Positions 46,082 through 54,566 are shown, numbered from the stretch's first letter. The stretch: DNA of 64,000 nt from Enterobacter_D sp963521185 (GCA_963521185.1 CAUQTV010000001.1:434001-498000), one strand, 5' to 3'. Translations and numbers: made by a program. The notes: generated by a model from the sequence alone, not told the origin.

Positions 46082-46108
46082 TTATCGGCAACGCCCTGGG
46101 AAACTTAA
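46082..46108 (-). promoter_or_regulatory. Sigma-28 (FliA) promoter of ycgR
   Basis: On the minus strand TTAAGTTT-(12 bases)-CCGATAA, read as TAAGTTT-N11-GCCGATAA, matches the flagellar class 3 consensus TAAAGTTT-N11-GCCGATAA almost exactly, about 40 bases before the ycgR start. Confidence 0.88.
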
Positions 46109-46247
46109 GTCGAACGGGTGAAAATTTTTTGCGAATTGGCTGAATTAAGTCTGTGACATCTAACCGCTTTTATGCCCATTGCCTATACTCAATTCACCTT
46201 GCAGAGATTTTGTTCTGCAACCAATCGCAAAAAGAGGACATAGCAAA

Positions 46248-46502
46248 ATGGGCATTATTGCGTGGATTATCTTTGGTCTCATTGCCGGTGTAATCGCCAA
46301 ACTTATCATGCCAGGCCGCGACGGAGGGGGATTTATTTTAACCTGTATCCTCGGTGTCATCGGTGCCGTTGTTGGGGGCTGGCTGGCAACCATGTTTGGT
46401 ATCGGGGGGGATGTGACGGGCTTCAACCTGCACAGCTTCCTCGTCGCCGTCGTCGGCGCGATCGTGGTGCTGGCGATATTCCGCTTGCTGCGAAGGGGTT
46501 AG
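46248..46502 (+). CDS. ymgE: Transglycosylase-associated small membrane protein YmgE
   Basis: An 84-residue inner-membrane protein with three hydrophobic segments and Gly-rich turns (PGRDGGGF, GGWLATMFGIGG). It belongs to the GlsB/YeaQ/YmgE family, stress-induced and of unknown function. The ATG at 46248 with AAAGAGGACATAGC upstream gives the E. coli length; an extension to 46179 lacks homology. Confidence 0.93.
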   Translation: MGIIAWIIFGLIAGVIAKLIMPGRDGGGFILTCILGVIGAVVGGWLATMFGIGGDVTGFNLHSFLVAVVGAIVVLAIFRLLRRG

Positions 46503-46513
46503 TCTGAGGGACA

Positions 46514-46549
46514 GGCCCGGTAGCCACAAAGGCTGCCGGGCTTTTTTTG
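46514..46549 (+). terminator. Terminator after ymgE
   Basis: GCCCGGTAGCC and GGCTGCCGGGC pair with one mismatch across ACAAA, followed by seven T. Confidence 0.9.
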
Positions 46550-46556
46550 TTAACGA

Positions 46557-48677
46557 TTAAAAATCATATCCGACGGTGGCAATCACACTGCGCTCGGCAC
46601 CGAAGTAGCAGTTCATGGTGCCGTAGCAGCCGGTGATGTACTCGCGATCGCCGAGGTTATTCGCATTAACCTGCACAAACGCGCCTTTTAACTGCGGCGA
46701 CCATTCTCCCAGGTCTGCGCGCACGGAAGCGTTAAAAATAGTGGCTGACGGCAAACGGCTGGAGTTGGCGTCATCGGCCCACTGCTTGCCGACGTAGCGC
46801 ACGCCCGCACCCGCGCTGATCCCGAAATCAAACTTGTAGTGCGCCCAGAAGGACGCCATCTGATCCGGCGTCAACTGCGGCATATTACCGCTGTTGCCGT
46901 CGAGGGAATCGCGGTACTTCAGGTTGTTCCAGGTATAGGCTGCGAGGGTGCTCAGACGTTCGGTCAACTGGTTACGCGCTTCGATCTCCACGCCCTGGGA
47001 GTGCACTTTACCCGCCGGTAAATAGGTTGCCGTCGCGATATTAATATCGCGCGTTGCCACATCTTTTTGCGTCAGATCGTACATCGCAATGGTGTACATA
47101 TCCGAGGTGCCCGGCGGCTGGTATTTCAGACCCGCTTCATACTGCTCGGCGGTGGTGGGTTTCAGCAGTGTGCCATCGGCCCCCGGCAGGGACGCAGGCG
47201 TAATCGCCTGGCTGTAGCTCATGTAGGGCGACAGGCCATTTTCGAAGGCGTAGAGCAACGACGCGCGGCCGCTGACGTGATCGTCCTGACGACGGCTGGA
47301 GGTCGAGGAGGTGTCGCTCACCTGCTCAGAGACAATGCGGTCATAGCGCCCGGAAACGTCCAGATGCCAACGGTTCCACACCATCTCATCCTGTAAATAG
47401 ACGCCGGTCTGGTAGTAGCGACGGTTGTTGTCATCGCTGTAGGTCACCACGTGACCGCTCTGTGCGGTGTAGCCGGTAAACGGGTTCAGCGAGGCCGCTG
47501 TACCCGCGCCGCTCCAGATATCATTGCGGTAGCGATGGTATTCGCCGCCGATGATCACCGTGTGCGCCACGTCACCGGTATTAAAGTCCGCCTGTACGCG
47601 GTTATCCGTTGACCATGCGTCCAGCGAACCCCGGTTGCCGCTGTACCCGCGCGCCAGCTCGTTGGTGTTTTCCACCCAGCCCTTTTGATAAACCTGGTCC
47701 AGCGAGACGTTCGCGTGCGTATAGCTGCCGCTGGAGTGAACCGACCAGACGTCGTTGAACTGGTGATCGAACTCGATGCTGTAAAGCTGCTCACGACGAC
47801 GGTAGCCATCGCCGCGGTCGCCTTCGTTGGTGTCATTGCCGAGCTTGCGGCCGTTATGCGCAAAGCGTGCGCCGTCCATCGGCAGCGAGCCGTGGTAGCC
47901 GCCCGTCGGATCTTTTTGCAGATAGGCGCGTAGCAGCAGGCTGGTGTCAGAGTCCGGCTGCCAGAGCAGTGAAGGGGAGATGGCATAACGCTCTTCGCGC
48001 GTGTTGTCATACTGCGTGTCGCTGCTGCGGGTCATGCCGATAATGCGGAACGCCAGCTGATCGTTAATGGCATCAGTGTAATCAAATGCGCCGCCCTTGG
48101 TATTCTGCGTGCCGCCGCTGACGCGGAAATGGCCTTCGGATTTGAACTGCGGACGTTTGGAAGTCAGGTTGACCAGGCCGCCCGGCACGCTCTGTCCGTA
48201 CAGCGCCGACGACGGGCCTTTGACCACGTCCACGCGCTCAATGAACCAGGGATCGATTTGCAGCACACTGTGGCTGCCACCGTCGCTCATCAGACGCATA
48301 CCGTCGAGGAAGAGGTTATCGACGTCGCCGCCGTGGAAGCCACGCAGCGACATGGCGTCAAAGCGCGTTGCGCCGCCGCCAAAGCCCGAATAGACCCCCG
48401 GCGTGTAGGCCAGCGCCTGGGAAATGTTCACGGAACCCTGATCCTCCATCTGTTGACGGGTGACCACAGAAACGGACTGTCCGGTGGTGATCAACGGCTC
48501 ATCGGTTTTGGTGGCACCGCGCGAAGTTTTCACCGTGTAACCTTCGGTGGGGGCCACGGCGGACTCAACCGGTGCTGCGGTCACCACCACGGTATCTTCG
48601 GCCAGAACCGCATGGGGAAGCGCTAACGCCAGCGCACAAAAAAGAGATGAACGTTTGAGAGGCAATATTCTTATCAT
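46557..48677 (-). CDS. TonB-dependent siderophore receptor (FoxA/FhuA-like)
   Basis: A 706-residue outer-membrane receptor. A signal peptide (about residues 1-26, ending VLA) is followed by a TonB box-like DTVVVTA, a plug domain (about 50-170, LRGFHGG, VDVVKGPSSALYGQSVPGG) and a 22-strand-type barrel ending in the outer-membrane signature GYDF. The plug sequence is of the hydroxamate class (ferrioxamine, ferrichrome, coprogen); the exact ligand cannot be read. A Fur-like site lies upstream. Not present between ymgE and treA in E. coli. Confidence 0.9.
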   Translation of the reverse strand: MIRILPLKRSSLFCALALALPHAVLAEDTVVVTAAPVESAVAPTEGYTVKTSRGATKTDEPLITTGQSVSVVTRQQMEDQGSVNISQALAYTPGVYSGFGGGATRFDAMSLRGFHGGDVDNLFLDGMRLMSDGGSHSVLQIDPWFIERVDVVKGPSSALYGQSVPGGLVNLTSKRPQFKSEGHFRVSGGTQNTKGGAFDYTDAINDQLAFRIIGMTRSSDTQYDNTREERYAISPSLLWQPDSDTSLLLRAYLQKDPTGGYHGSLPMDGARFAHNGRKLGNDTNEGDRGDGYRRREQLYSIEFDHQFNDVWSVHSSGSYTHANVSLDQVYQKGWVENTNELARGYSGNRGSLDAWSTDNRVQADFNTGDVAHTVIIGGEYHRYRNDIWSGAGTAASLNPFTGYTAQSGHVVTYSDDNNRRYYQTGVYLQDEMVWNRWHLDVSGRYDRIVSEQVSDTSSTSSRRQDDHVSGRASLLYAFENGLSPYMSYSQAITPASLPGADGTLLKPTTAEQYEAGLKYQPPGTSDMYTIAMYDLTQKDVATRDINIATATYLPAGKVHSQGVEIEARNQLTERLSTLAAYTWNNLKYRDSLDGNSGNMPQLTPDQMASFWAHYKFDFGISAGAGVRYVGKQWADDANSSRLPSATIFNASVRADLGEWSPQLKGAFVQVNANNLGDREYITGCYGTMNCYFGAERSVIATVGYDF

Positions 48678-48753
48678 TCCGGGATCCTGAAATCTGTCGC
48701 CACGCGCGCGCGCGTATGATCAGATATGAATGTGTTTCACAAAATGTAAACGG

Positions 48754-48774
48754 AATGCGAATTATTATTGTTAC
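48754..48774 (-). promoter_or_regulatory. Candidate Fur box of the TonB receptor
   Basis: AATGCGAATTATTATTGTTAC, about 77-97 bases before the receptor start, resembles the Fur consensus GATAATGATAATCATTATC when read on either strand, with several mismatches. The context (iron receptor) supports it. Confidence 0.5.
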
Positions 48775-48912
48775 CGTTACCAGGATCAAGAGGGTAACAC
48801 TGTGGGTATAGGGCCGAGGGTATCGTTGCAGAAAACCGCGCAACCACAGGCGAATCCCCGTCAGGCGGGGCGGGAGAAGGGATCCACGGCGGAAAATCGG
48901 CAAGGCGAGGGT

Positions 48913-48942
48913 TTACCTGCTACCAGAATTGGTAGCAGGTAA
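48913..48942. repeat. Perfect 13-bp hairpin after treA
   Basis: TTACCTGCTACCA and TGGTAGCAGGTAA pair completely across a four-base GAAT loop, eight bases beyond the treA stop. No T run follows on the treA strand. It may stabilise the mRNA 3' end or act as a weak terminator. Confidence 0.7.
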
Positions 48943-48949
48943 GATCGGT

Positions 48950-50701
48950 TTACTGAGCGACTTTCTGCTCAGCAGGGGCCGGTTGTGGCGCTGGAGCTTC
49001 GGATGCAGGCGTAGACGACGCAGACGACGCAGGTGCGGAGGCGGGCTGCGCTTTCGGCACGCTGTCACAGGGTTGCGCTTTCGGGCACACCAGATCCAGC
49101 ATCATGAGCGTCACGCCGTTGCTCCAGCCAAAGCCGTCCTGCAACGGATACTCACCGCCGCCACCGCCTGTGCCGGTGGTGCTGACGTCATATTTCTCCA
49201 CCAGTTTTTGCTCGCGGTCGTAGGTGTGCTGCACGTTGGTCAGGAAGCGCCAGGTGACTTCCATCGCTTCCTTCTCGTGGCCGTAATTATTCAGCCCGGC
49301 GGTCGCCACCCACTGAAGCGGTGCCCAGCCGTTCGGCGCATCCCATTGCTGACCGCTGTTGACCGTGGTGGTGGTCAGGCCGCCCGCTTTGATCAGTCGG
49401 GAATGGGTCGCCGCTGCTACTTTCGCCGCGCGATCTTTCGCCGCTGCGTTGACGTACAGCGGGAAGAGCGCCGCGGCGGTCAGCTGATTACGTATCTTTT
49501 TCGTTTTCAGATCGTAATCCGCATACCAGCCCTCTTTGTCGTTCCAGAGGTTGGCCTCCATCGCTTTTTGACGGGCGCTGGCGAGCGCTTCAAAGCGGCT
49601 GGCTTTGGCGCTGTCGCCGGCCGCCGTGCTGGCGCGGGCGATCATTTTTTCCATCTTGAACATCAGGGCGTTCAGATCAACCGGCACAATGCTGGTGGTG
49701 CGGATCGTTCCCAACTGGTTCGGATCGTCCATCCAGCGCGAACTGAAGTCCCAGCCGGATGCGGCGGCGGACCGCAAATCACGGTAGATGTCGGTGGCCG
49801 GGCGGTTAGGGTTGTTTTTGGCGGTGGTCACATCATCGAGCCAGGATTCCGGGCGCGGCGTGTCACGATCGTCCCAGTAGCGGTTAAGCACAGAACCGTC
49901 TTCGAGTTTCACCACGCGCTTGTTGGTTTGCCCGGCCTGTAAGGCATCGGCACCGTCCATCCAGTACTGGTACTCTTTTTCCATCTGCGGCAAATACTGC
50001 TTCAGCGCGTCATCACCGTCGTGCGTCGCCAGCAGTTCAACCATAAACGCAAAGAACGGCGGCTGCGAGCGGCTCAGGTAGTAGCTGCGGTTACCGTTAG
50101 GAATATGGCCCCAGGTATCGATTTCATAAGCGAAGTTCGCCGTCATGTCCTCGACCTTGTCCCAGTGATCGCTCTCGGCGAGGCCCAGCATGGTGAAATA
50201 GCTGTCCCAGTAATACACTTCGCGGAAGCGTCCACCCGGCACCACGTAGGACTTCGGTAGCGGCAGCAGCGAATCCCATTTTCCGGCTTTGTCGGTGGTG
50301 CGCGTCAGCACCGGCCAGAGATCGTCAATGTGCTGTCGCAGGCTCTGTCCGGCGGGGGGCACGTATTTTTTGCCTTCGCCCGGCAGCACAAAATTCACCT
50401 CAACAAAGTGGCGCAGATCAAAACCCGACTGGTTGCGCTGCATGCGGTAATCCGCCAGCACCATCAGCGGATCGCCTTTCGGCACGGCGTCGGCAAAGGT
50501 TTTTTGATCGGGGAAGAGTTTCGCGGTTTGCACATCGGCGAACAGCGGGCCGAGCAGGATATCCGGCGACTGCGGCTGGCCCTGACGTTGCGGCTCATCG
50601 GCCTGCGCGGACAGTGGCGAGAGCGTCAGTAGCGCGCCGGTGAGCGCAAGCTGCATGGCGAAAAACAACGTATGAGGGCGGCGCATAACAGGTCTTGTCA
50701 T
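48950..50701 (-). CDS. treA: Periplasmic trehalase TreA
   Basis: A 583-residue GH37 enzyme that splits trehalose to two glucoses in the periplasm, allowing its use at high osmolarity. It has a signal peptide ending near SAQA, then the two family signatures PGGRFREVYYWDSY (about residue 175) and QWDAPNGWAPLQW (about 470), and the GGGGEYPLQDGFGW segment. The Ala/Pro/Ser-rich tail is longer than in E. coli. The ATG at 50701 has AAGGAG upstream; the preceding codon is TTG. Confidence 0.95.
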   Translation of the reverse strand: MTRPVMRRPHTLFFAMQLALTGALLTLSPLSAQADEPQRQGQPQSPDILLGPLFADVQTAKLFPDQKTFADAVPKGDPLMVLADYRMQRNQSGFDLRHFVEVNFVLPGEGKKYVPPAGQSLRQHIDDLWPVLTRTTDKAGKWDSLLPLPKSYVVPGGRFREVYYWDSYFTMLGLAESDHWDKVEDMTANFAYEIDTWGHIPNGNRSYYLSRSQPPFFAFMVELLATHDGDDALKQYLPQMEKEYQYWMDGADALQAGQTNKRVVKLEDGSVLNRYWDDRDTPRPESWLDDVTTAKNNPNRPATDIYRDLRSAAASGWDFSSRWMDDPNQLGTIRTTSIVPVDLNALMFKMEKMIARASTAAGDSAKASRFEALASARQKAMEANLWNDKEGWYADYDLKTKKIRNQLTAAALFPLYVNAAAKDRAAKVAAATHSRLIKAGGLTTTTVNSGQQWDAPNGWAPLQWVATAGLNNYGHEKEAMEVTWRFLTNVQHTYDREQKLVEKYDVSTTGTGGGGGEYPLQDGFGWSNGVTLMMLDLVCPKAQPCDSVPKAQPASAPASSASSTPASEAPAPQPAPAEQKVAQ

Positions 50702-50873
50702 CAATTATTCTCCTTGAGCGGGTGAACAGCGAAGCCGCTGCAATCAACCTTGAGAAAACAGTAGACGAAGATCAGACACATCGCGTGGCGGATTTCCCGT
50801 TTTGCGCGCTTCCAGACAATTTACCGGCAAAAGCGTGACACCAGCCCCGGCCCTGGGGCTGCGTCATTGGCTT

Positions 50874-52241
50874 CTATCCCTGCGGATTGAGCAGCCAGGT
50901 GCCTGGCGCACCGACCGTCAGCGACTGCGTATGGGTCTGACTGCCGCTTTGCAGGGTAATGTCATATTTCCCCGCCGGAAGCTGCAAAAACCCATAACCG
51001 CTGGAGGCCGCCACCGCCTTTTGCGGCTTACCGTTGACCAGCAACTGGTCGGCATCGTTCATTTTGATGTACACGCGGGCAACGGGTCCACCTGCCGGTG
51101 CCGTCACCACGGGGGTACCCGTGACCACCGGGCTGGCGGTTGAGGCCGTGCTACCCGGCGCGGTGGACGGGGTCGCGCCAAACAAAAATGCCCCAACAAT
51201 CACGCCGACCACCAGGCCCGCCGCAAGGGAGAGCGGTATTTTCAGGCGCGGCCACAGCGCGGTTGCCCGGCTGGCCGCTGGCTCTTCAACCGGTACCAGC
51301 ATGGTGCCCGGCTTTTTCGCCCCGCTCAGCTCGCCCACCTCACCCAGCGGGATCTCAGCCAGCGCGGCGAATTCGGCGATGGACTGCGGACGTGCTTCCG
51401 GCTTCAGCGCCAGGGCTTTATCAATGGCCAGCAACAGGGCAGGTGAGTAGCCCGACGGGCCTTTTTCGCTAAGCGTGATGCAGTTGTCCAGAATACTGCG
51501 CGTGACGCTCGCCGGTGGGCAGGTGCCGGTGATCAGCGTGTAGAGCACCGCCCCCAGCGCATAGATATCCGTCCATGGGCCGATCTGGTTTTGCAGATCG
51601 TCGGTGTACTGCTCAAGGGGTGCGAAGCCCGGATGCAGCAGCGTTTTACTGATGTCGCTGGCCTCATCGCCCTGCTGGCGCGTCACGCCAAAGTTGAGCA
51701 GCAGTGGAATACCGTTGTCCTGGATCTGGATGCTTTTCAGCGACAAATCCCGGTGCACAAGGCCGTCAGCGTGCAGCGCCGCCAGCGCACCGCACACCAT
51801 CGGCAGCATGCGGCGGATCCACGCTTCGTCGATCACCTCGGGCTGCTGCTGCTGCAACTCCGCCAGCGTAATGCCGCTGTAAAACAGCGTCACGGTGTAG
51901 GCGGTTTCGTTTTGCCGCCAAAAGCGCAGCACCTGCACCAGATTAGGATGGTTAAAATGGGCGAGCTGGCGGGCTTCCTGAATAAACACGTTCAGGCCCG
52001 CGCTGAACGCCGCCTGATCCTGCTTGCTGCGCAGGGTCAGCTGCATATCGTCATCGCGCACCGTCAGCGCGCGCGGCATGTATTCGCGGATGGCGACAGC
52101 GCGTTCGAGCAGGTGATCCCACGCCCGGTAAACAATGCCGCCCGGCGTGGTTTGGATCACATCCTGAATTTCAAATTCGTCAAAACGATAACCAGGCGGC
52201 AGCGCGTCGGCTATTGCGGGTGTGTAATCGTTATCTGTCAT
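50874..52241 (-). CDS. Membrane-anchored Ser/Thr kinase homologue, probable pseudokinase
   Basis: A 455-residue protein: a bacterial protein-kinase-fold domain (about residues 18-300), a Ser/Pro/Ala linker, one membrane helix (about 334-357) and a periplasmic PEGA-like beta domain (about 390-455, QLLVNGKPQKA...LPAGKYDITL). The C-helix Glu89, the HRD motif (163-165), the activation-loop GFAPLEQY (205-212) and Asp225 are kept. Three core residues are changed: Arg52 for the VAIK lysine, Ser170 for the HRDxxxxN asparagine, and Asn183 for the DFG aspartate (NFG). It is likely a sensor or scaffold rather than an active kinase. Third gene of a cassette with the two envelope proteins upstream. Confidence 0.8.
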   Translation of the reverse strand: MTDNDYTPAIADALPPGYRFDEFEIQDVIQTTPGGIVYRAWDHLLERAVAIREYMPRALTVRDDDMQLTLRSKQDQAAFSAGLNVFIQEARQLAHFNHPNLVQVLRFWRQNETAYTVTLFYSGITLAELQQQQPEVIDEAWIRRMLPMVCGALAALHADGLVHRDLSLKSIQIQDNGIPLLLNFGVTRQQGDEASDISKTLLHPGFAPLEQYTDDLQNQIGPWTDIYALGAVLYTLITGTCPPASVTRSILDNCITLSEKGPSGYSPALLLAIDKALALKPEARPQSIAEFAALAEIPLGEVGELSGAKKPGTMLVPVEEPAASRATALWPRLKIPLSLAAGLVVGVIVGAFLFGATPSTAPGSTASTASPVVTGTPVVTAPAGGPVARVYIKMNDADQLLVNGKPQKAVAASSGYGFLQLPAGKYDITLQSGSQTHTQSLTVGAPGTWLLNPQG

Positions 52242-52277
52242 GGTGGTTCTCTGTTCGAAACGGACGAAGAGTCAGGA

Positions 52278-53237
52278 TTATTTTTGCGTGCGCCACGCGC
52301 CGGCAGCCGGATCGCGTAACTGCGGATGCAAATTATCAATTAACAGCAGCGTCAGTGGGGTGTCTGGCGCAAGCCAGCCCGCCCACACTTTGCGGATGTC
52401 GTTTAACCGCGACTGCAAGCGCGTCTCATCCAGCGCCAAATCCCGGGATACCTCAACCGCCACCGTGCCGCTGGCCTTCCAGCCGTTGATCTCCGGGCTG
52501 TAAGGAATAATCAGCCAGCTCTGAGGGGCCTGCTCATTACTCACCACCATGCGCTCATTATTGACGCTGGTGATCAGCAGGCTGTCGGCGTTAACCGCGT
52601 CGCTCAGGCCGCTGACCGGGAAGCCGTGCACAAAGGTCATCACCATGCGTTTGTCGCCGTTGCTGCCGCTCTGCACGATTTCACTCCGGCCATTAAGCCA
52701 GCCGCCTTTCTCACACTTATCGGGCGATTTCGCCGGGATAAACAGCGCCGACGCCTGGGCATCGCCGCGCCAGAAGGTGCGCAGATGGCAGCCGTCCTGC
52801 AAGGTGAATTCCAGCCACGGCGTGCGGTCAGCGGGTGGGGAGGTCGTGGATGATGTGTCGTTGGTGTTGACCGGCTCCAGCGTTTGCGGGGCGATAACCA
52901 GCGCCCAGTCATTCTCTTTGCTGGCATCGCCATTGGCGAGCACGTGGTCCTGCGGATCCACTAATTGCCAGTTGATGTGCGTTAACTCGCTGCACTGGCT
53001 GGCGAGCAGGGTGCCCAGACGCGGCATAAAATTGCTGAGAATAAAGGGGTTCTTATCGCCGTTGGTGACGATCCGCAGCGGCAGGTCAGCGGCGCACCAG
53101 CTTTGGGGCGAATTATCCTTAATATCGTCTATCCAGACATCCAGCTTCTGAGAAGGGGATTGCACGACGCGATAATTCCCTGCCGACACGGTTGTGGATG
53201 CCAAAAGCAACGCCAAACCCGAGAGCCAGAGTTTCAT
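52278..53237 (-). CDS. Uncharacterised periplasmic protein of the kinase cassette
   Basis: A 319-residue protein I do not recognise. It has a signal peptide (about residues 1-19, cleaved after VSA) and no later membrane segment, so it should be periplasmic. Four cysteines in the mature part (SWCAADL, SQCSELT, DGCHLRT, DKCEKGG) could form two disulfides. AAGGATTTTT precedes the ATG. It lies 36 bases before the kinase homologue and 132 after the SH3-type lipoprotein, so the three are probably one transcript. A role in presenting a periplasmic signal is inference. Confidence 0.75.
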   Translation of the reverse strand: MKLWLSGLALLLASTTVSAGNYRVVQSPSQKLDVWIDDIKDNSPQSWCAADLPLRIVTNGDKNPFILSNFMPRLGTLLASQCSELTHINWQLVDPQDHVLANGDASKENDWALVIAPQTLEPVNTNDTSSTTSPPADRTPWLEFTLQDGCHLRTFWRGDAQASALFIPAKSPDKCEKGGWLNGRSEIVQSGSNGDKRMVMTFVHGFPVSGLSDAVNADSLLITSVNNERMVVSNEQAPQSWLIIPYSPEINGWKASGTVAVEVSRDLALDETRLQSRLNDIRKVWAGWLAPDTPLTLLLIDNLHPQLRDPAAGAWRTQK

Positions 53238-53369
53238 AAAAATCCTTGTTAGCCTGAGTGAAAAATGAAGCCGGGGCCAGTCCGCACCCCGTCTTCCACT
53301 AAGATATGCATTTTAGTTCAGAATTATCTTATTTGGGGAAACGGCGTTGCGCACGCTCCCCGCGTGGAT

Positions 53370-53864
53370 TTAATCGATAATCCAGGTACCGCTGTCGCCT
53401 TTCTGGCAGGCCTTGCTGCTGTCATCGACCGCGACGCAGGTGGTTTTTTTAGCGGCCCGTTTTGGGCGTGGGCGATCGCTTTTCAGCGCCTGCGCATAAC
53501 GCTCGCTCACCACCATGGCGCGCTGCGGCACGTAGCCCAGCAGCTGCGGATTGTCGGCGGCGCTGATTGCCAGCCACGACTGCTCAACAAAGCCGAGCAC
53601 CACATAGGTTTGCCCGGTCTCCAGTTGGCCGAGCACTTTGCCGCTGAAGTCCGGCTTGCTCAGAATGGAGCCAGGATAGAGCGCCCGGTACTCATCGTTC
53701 ACCGGGTTAAATTCTTTCGGGGGGGCGACCACATAACGGTGAGTAAGGGTTACACCATTTACCTGGCTGGTCACGATCGTATCGTCGGTCATCTTCGGCG
53801 GTGGGGCTTTACAACCTACGGCTGTTGTGACCATTAAAAGGAGTAACAGACTTCGCAAATTCAT
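53370..53864 (-). CDS. SH3-type lipoprotein of the kinase cassette
   Basis: A 164-residue predicted lipoprotein with the lipobox TAVGC (Cys18). The middle (about residues 60-120) looks like a bacterial SH3 domain: YPGSILSKPDFSGKVLGQLE, then YVVLGFVEQSWLAIS and LGYVPQRAMV. A basic stretch (RPRPKRAAKKTT) and a cysteine pair (TTCVAV, KACQKG) follow. SH3 domains of this kind often bind peptidoglycan or peptides. First gene of the putative three-gene operon. Confidence 0.75.
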   Translation of the reverse strand: MNLRSLLLLLMVTTAVGCKAPPPKMTDDTIVTSQVNGVTLTHRYVVAPPKEFNPVNDEYRALYPGSILSKPDFSGKVLGQLETGQTYVVLGFVEQSWLAISAADNPQLLGYVPQRAMVVSERYAQALKSDRPRPKRAAKKTTCVAVDDSSKACQKGDSGTWIID

Positions 53865-54020
53865 CGTGACTTTCCCTGAAAAAGTGTTGAACCCTACCGC
53901 GTGGAATGCCGTTATATTTCACGACTTATTCACCACGCCGTGGAATGCGCCATGCCGCAAAGACATCTTGTGCTGGCGTGCCTGCCTAAACATAAGCTGC
54001 AATGCGATTAACATGGATTA

Positions 54021-54035
54021 GCATAATCATTATGA
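54021..54035. promoter_or_regulatory. Fur-like palindrome
   Basis: GCATAATCATTATGA contains the perfect palindrome CATAAT-C-ATTATG and fits the 7-1-7 Fur motif TGATAATNATTATCA except at the outer two positions on the left and one on the right. It lies 157 bases upstream of the SH3-type lipoprotein gene and far from any iron gene. Confidence 0.45.
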
Positions 54036-54328
54036 TTTTACATTGACTGAATAACAATTCAATGGCGTTTAAAATCATATGCATCGTTGAAGCACCGCTA
54101 AAACCAATCATTAGCGGCTCTAACCAATCCCTTTGCTTATTTCCCGCGCACCAGGCTCATTCTTATCCCTGGCCGATCCAGGGGTAATGCTGCGCTTTTT
54201 TATGCCATTTATTGAGCGCCATTGTAGCCAAAATCCCGCCGGAATACGCACCTAAAATAGAGACTTTTCTTAGGATCTTTCGTCAGGCGTGCTTATGAGT
54301 TTCCTCAACCTGCACTAAATTGCGGCGT

Positions 54329-54367
54329 TGCCCCATTTTGGGTCGCCCTCATGCGCCTTTTGGTGAG
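54329..54367 (+). promoter_or_regulatory. NtrC-like enhancer sites
   Basis: TGCCCCATTTTGGGTCG (54329-54345) and TGCGCCTTTTGGTGAG (54352-54367) resemble the NtrC palindrome TGCACC-N4-GGTGCA. The second matches ten of twelve fixed positions. They lie about 100 and 75 bases upstream of the expected start of the sigma-54 promoter. Confidence 0.55.
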
Positions 54368-54408
54368 CGCCGTGCCGCGCGGGCCGCGAAATCACAGAGA
54401 TGTAAACC

Positions 54409-54424
54409 TGGCACAAGCCTTGCT
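54409..54424 (+). promoter_or_regulatory. Sigma-54 promoter of the guanidine operon
   Basis: TGGCACAAGCCTTGCT matches the sigma-54 consensus TGGCACG-N4-TTGCT, with the invariant GG and GC separated by exactly ten bases. The transcript would begin near 54435, about 40 bases before the riboswitch. Confidence 0.8.
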
Positions 54425-54472
54425 TAAATCAAGCAGAAGGCAGCGCATCAGACAAATTATCTGTAAAAAATA

Positions 54473-54566
54473 GCGGGCTAGGGTTCCGGTTCACCGCAGG
54501 GTGAATGCTGGTCCGAGAGCTTGCGACCTCTGAGAGGTTACACGGCGGGACAAAAACCCGGGAGAC
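54473..54566 (+). promoter_or_regulatory. Guanidine-I (ykkC) riboswitch aptamer
   Basis: The conserved parts are all present in order: CTAGGGTTCCGG (54478-54489), CTGGTCCGAGAGC (54508-54520), then ACGGCGGGACAAAAACCCGG and GAGA (54542-54565). This class binds guanidinium and generally turns on genes for guanidine carboxylase systems and exporters. Outer edges are approximate. Confidence 0.95.

Larger units (their letters stand above)
53865..54408. promoter_or_regulatory. Regulatory intergenic region between kinase cassette and guanidine operon
   Basis: About 540 bases with no convincing gene. It holds a 10-base direct repeat CGTGGAATGC (53900-53909 and 53939-53948), a Fur-like palindrome (54021-54035), a dyad CCGCTAA/TTAGCGG (54095-54117), a dyad CCCTGG/CCAGGG (54167-54183) and NtrC-like sites (54329-54367). 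The divergent cassette is presumably transcribed from its left side. Confidence 0.6.

Noticed and set aside
48913..48942. Possible CRISPR repeat or attachment site
   Set aside because: A single perfect hairpin with no repeated copies or spacers; best read as a 3' mRNA structure of treA.
50874..53864. Kinase cassette as part of a type VI secretion locus
   Set aside because: Kinase homologues occur in such loci, but no Tss, Hcp or VgrG gene is present in the flanks.
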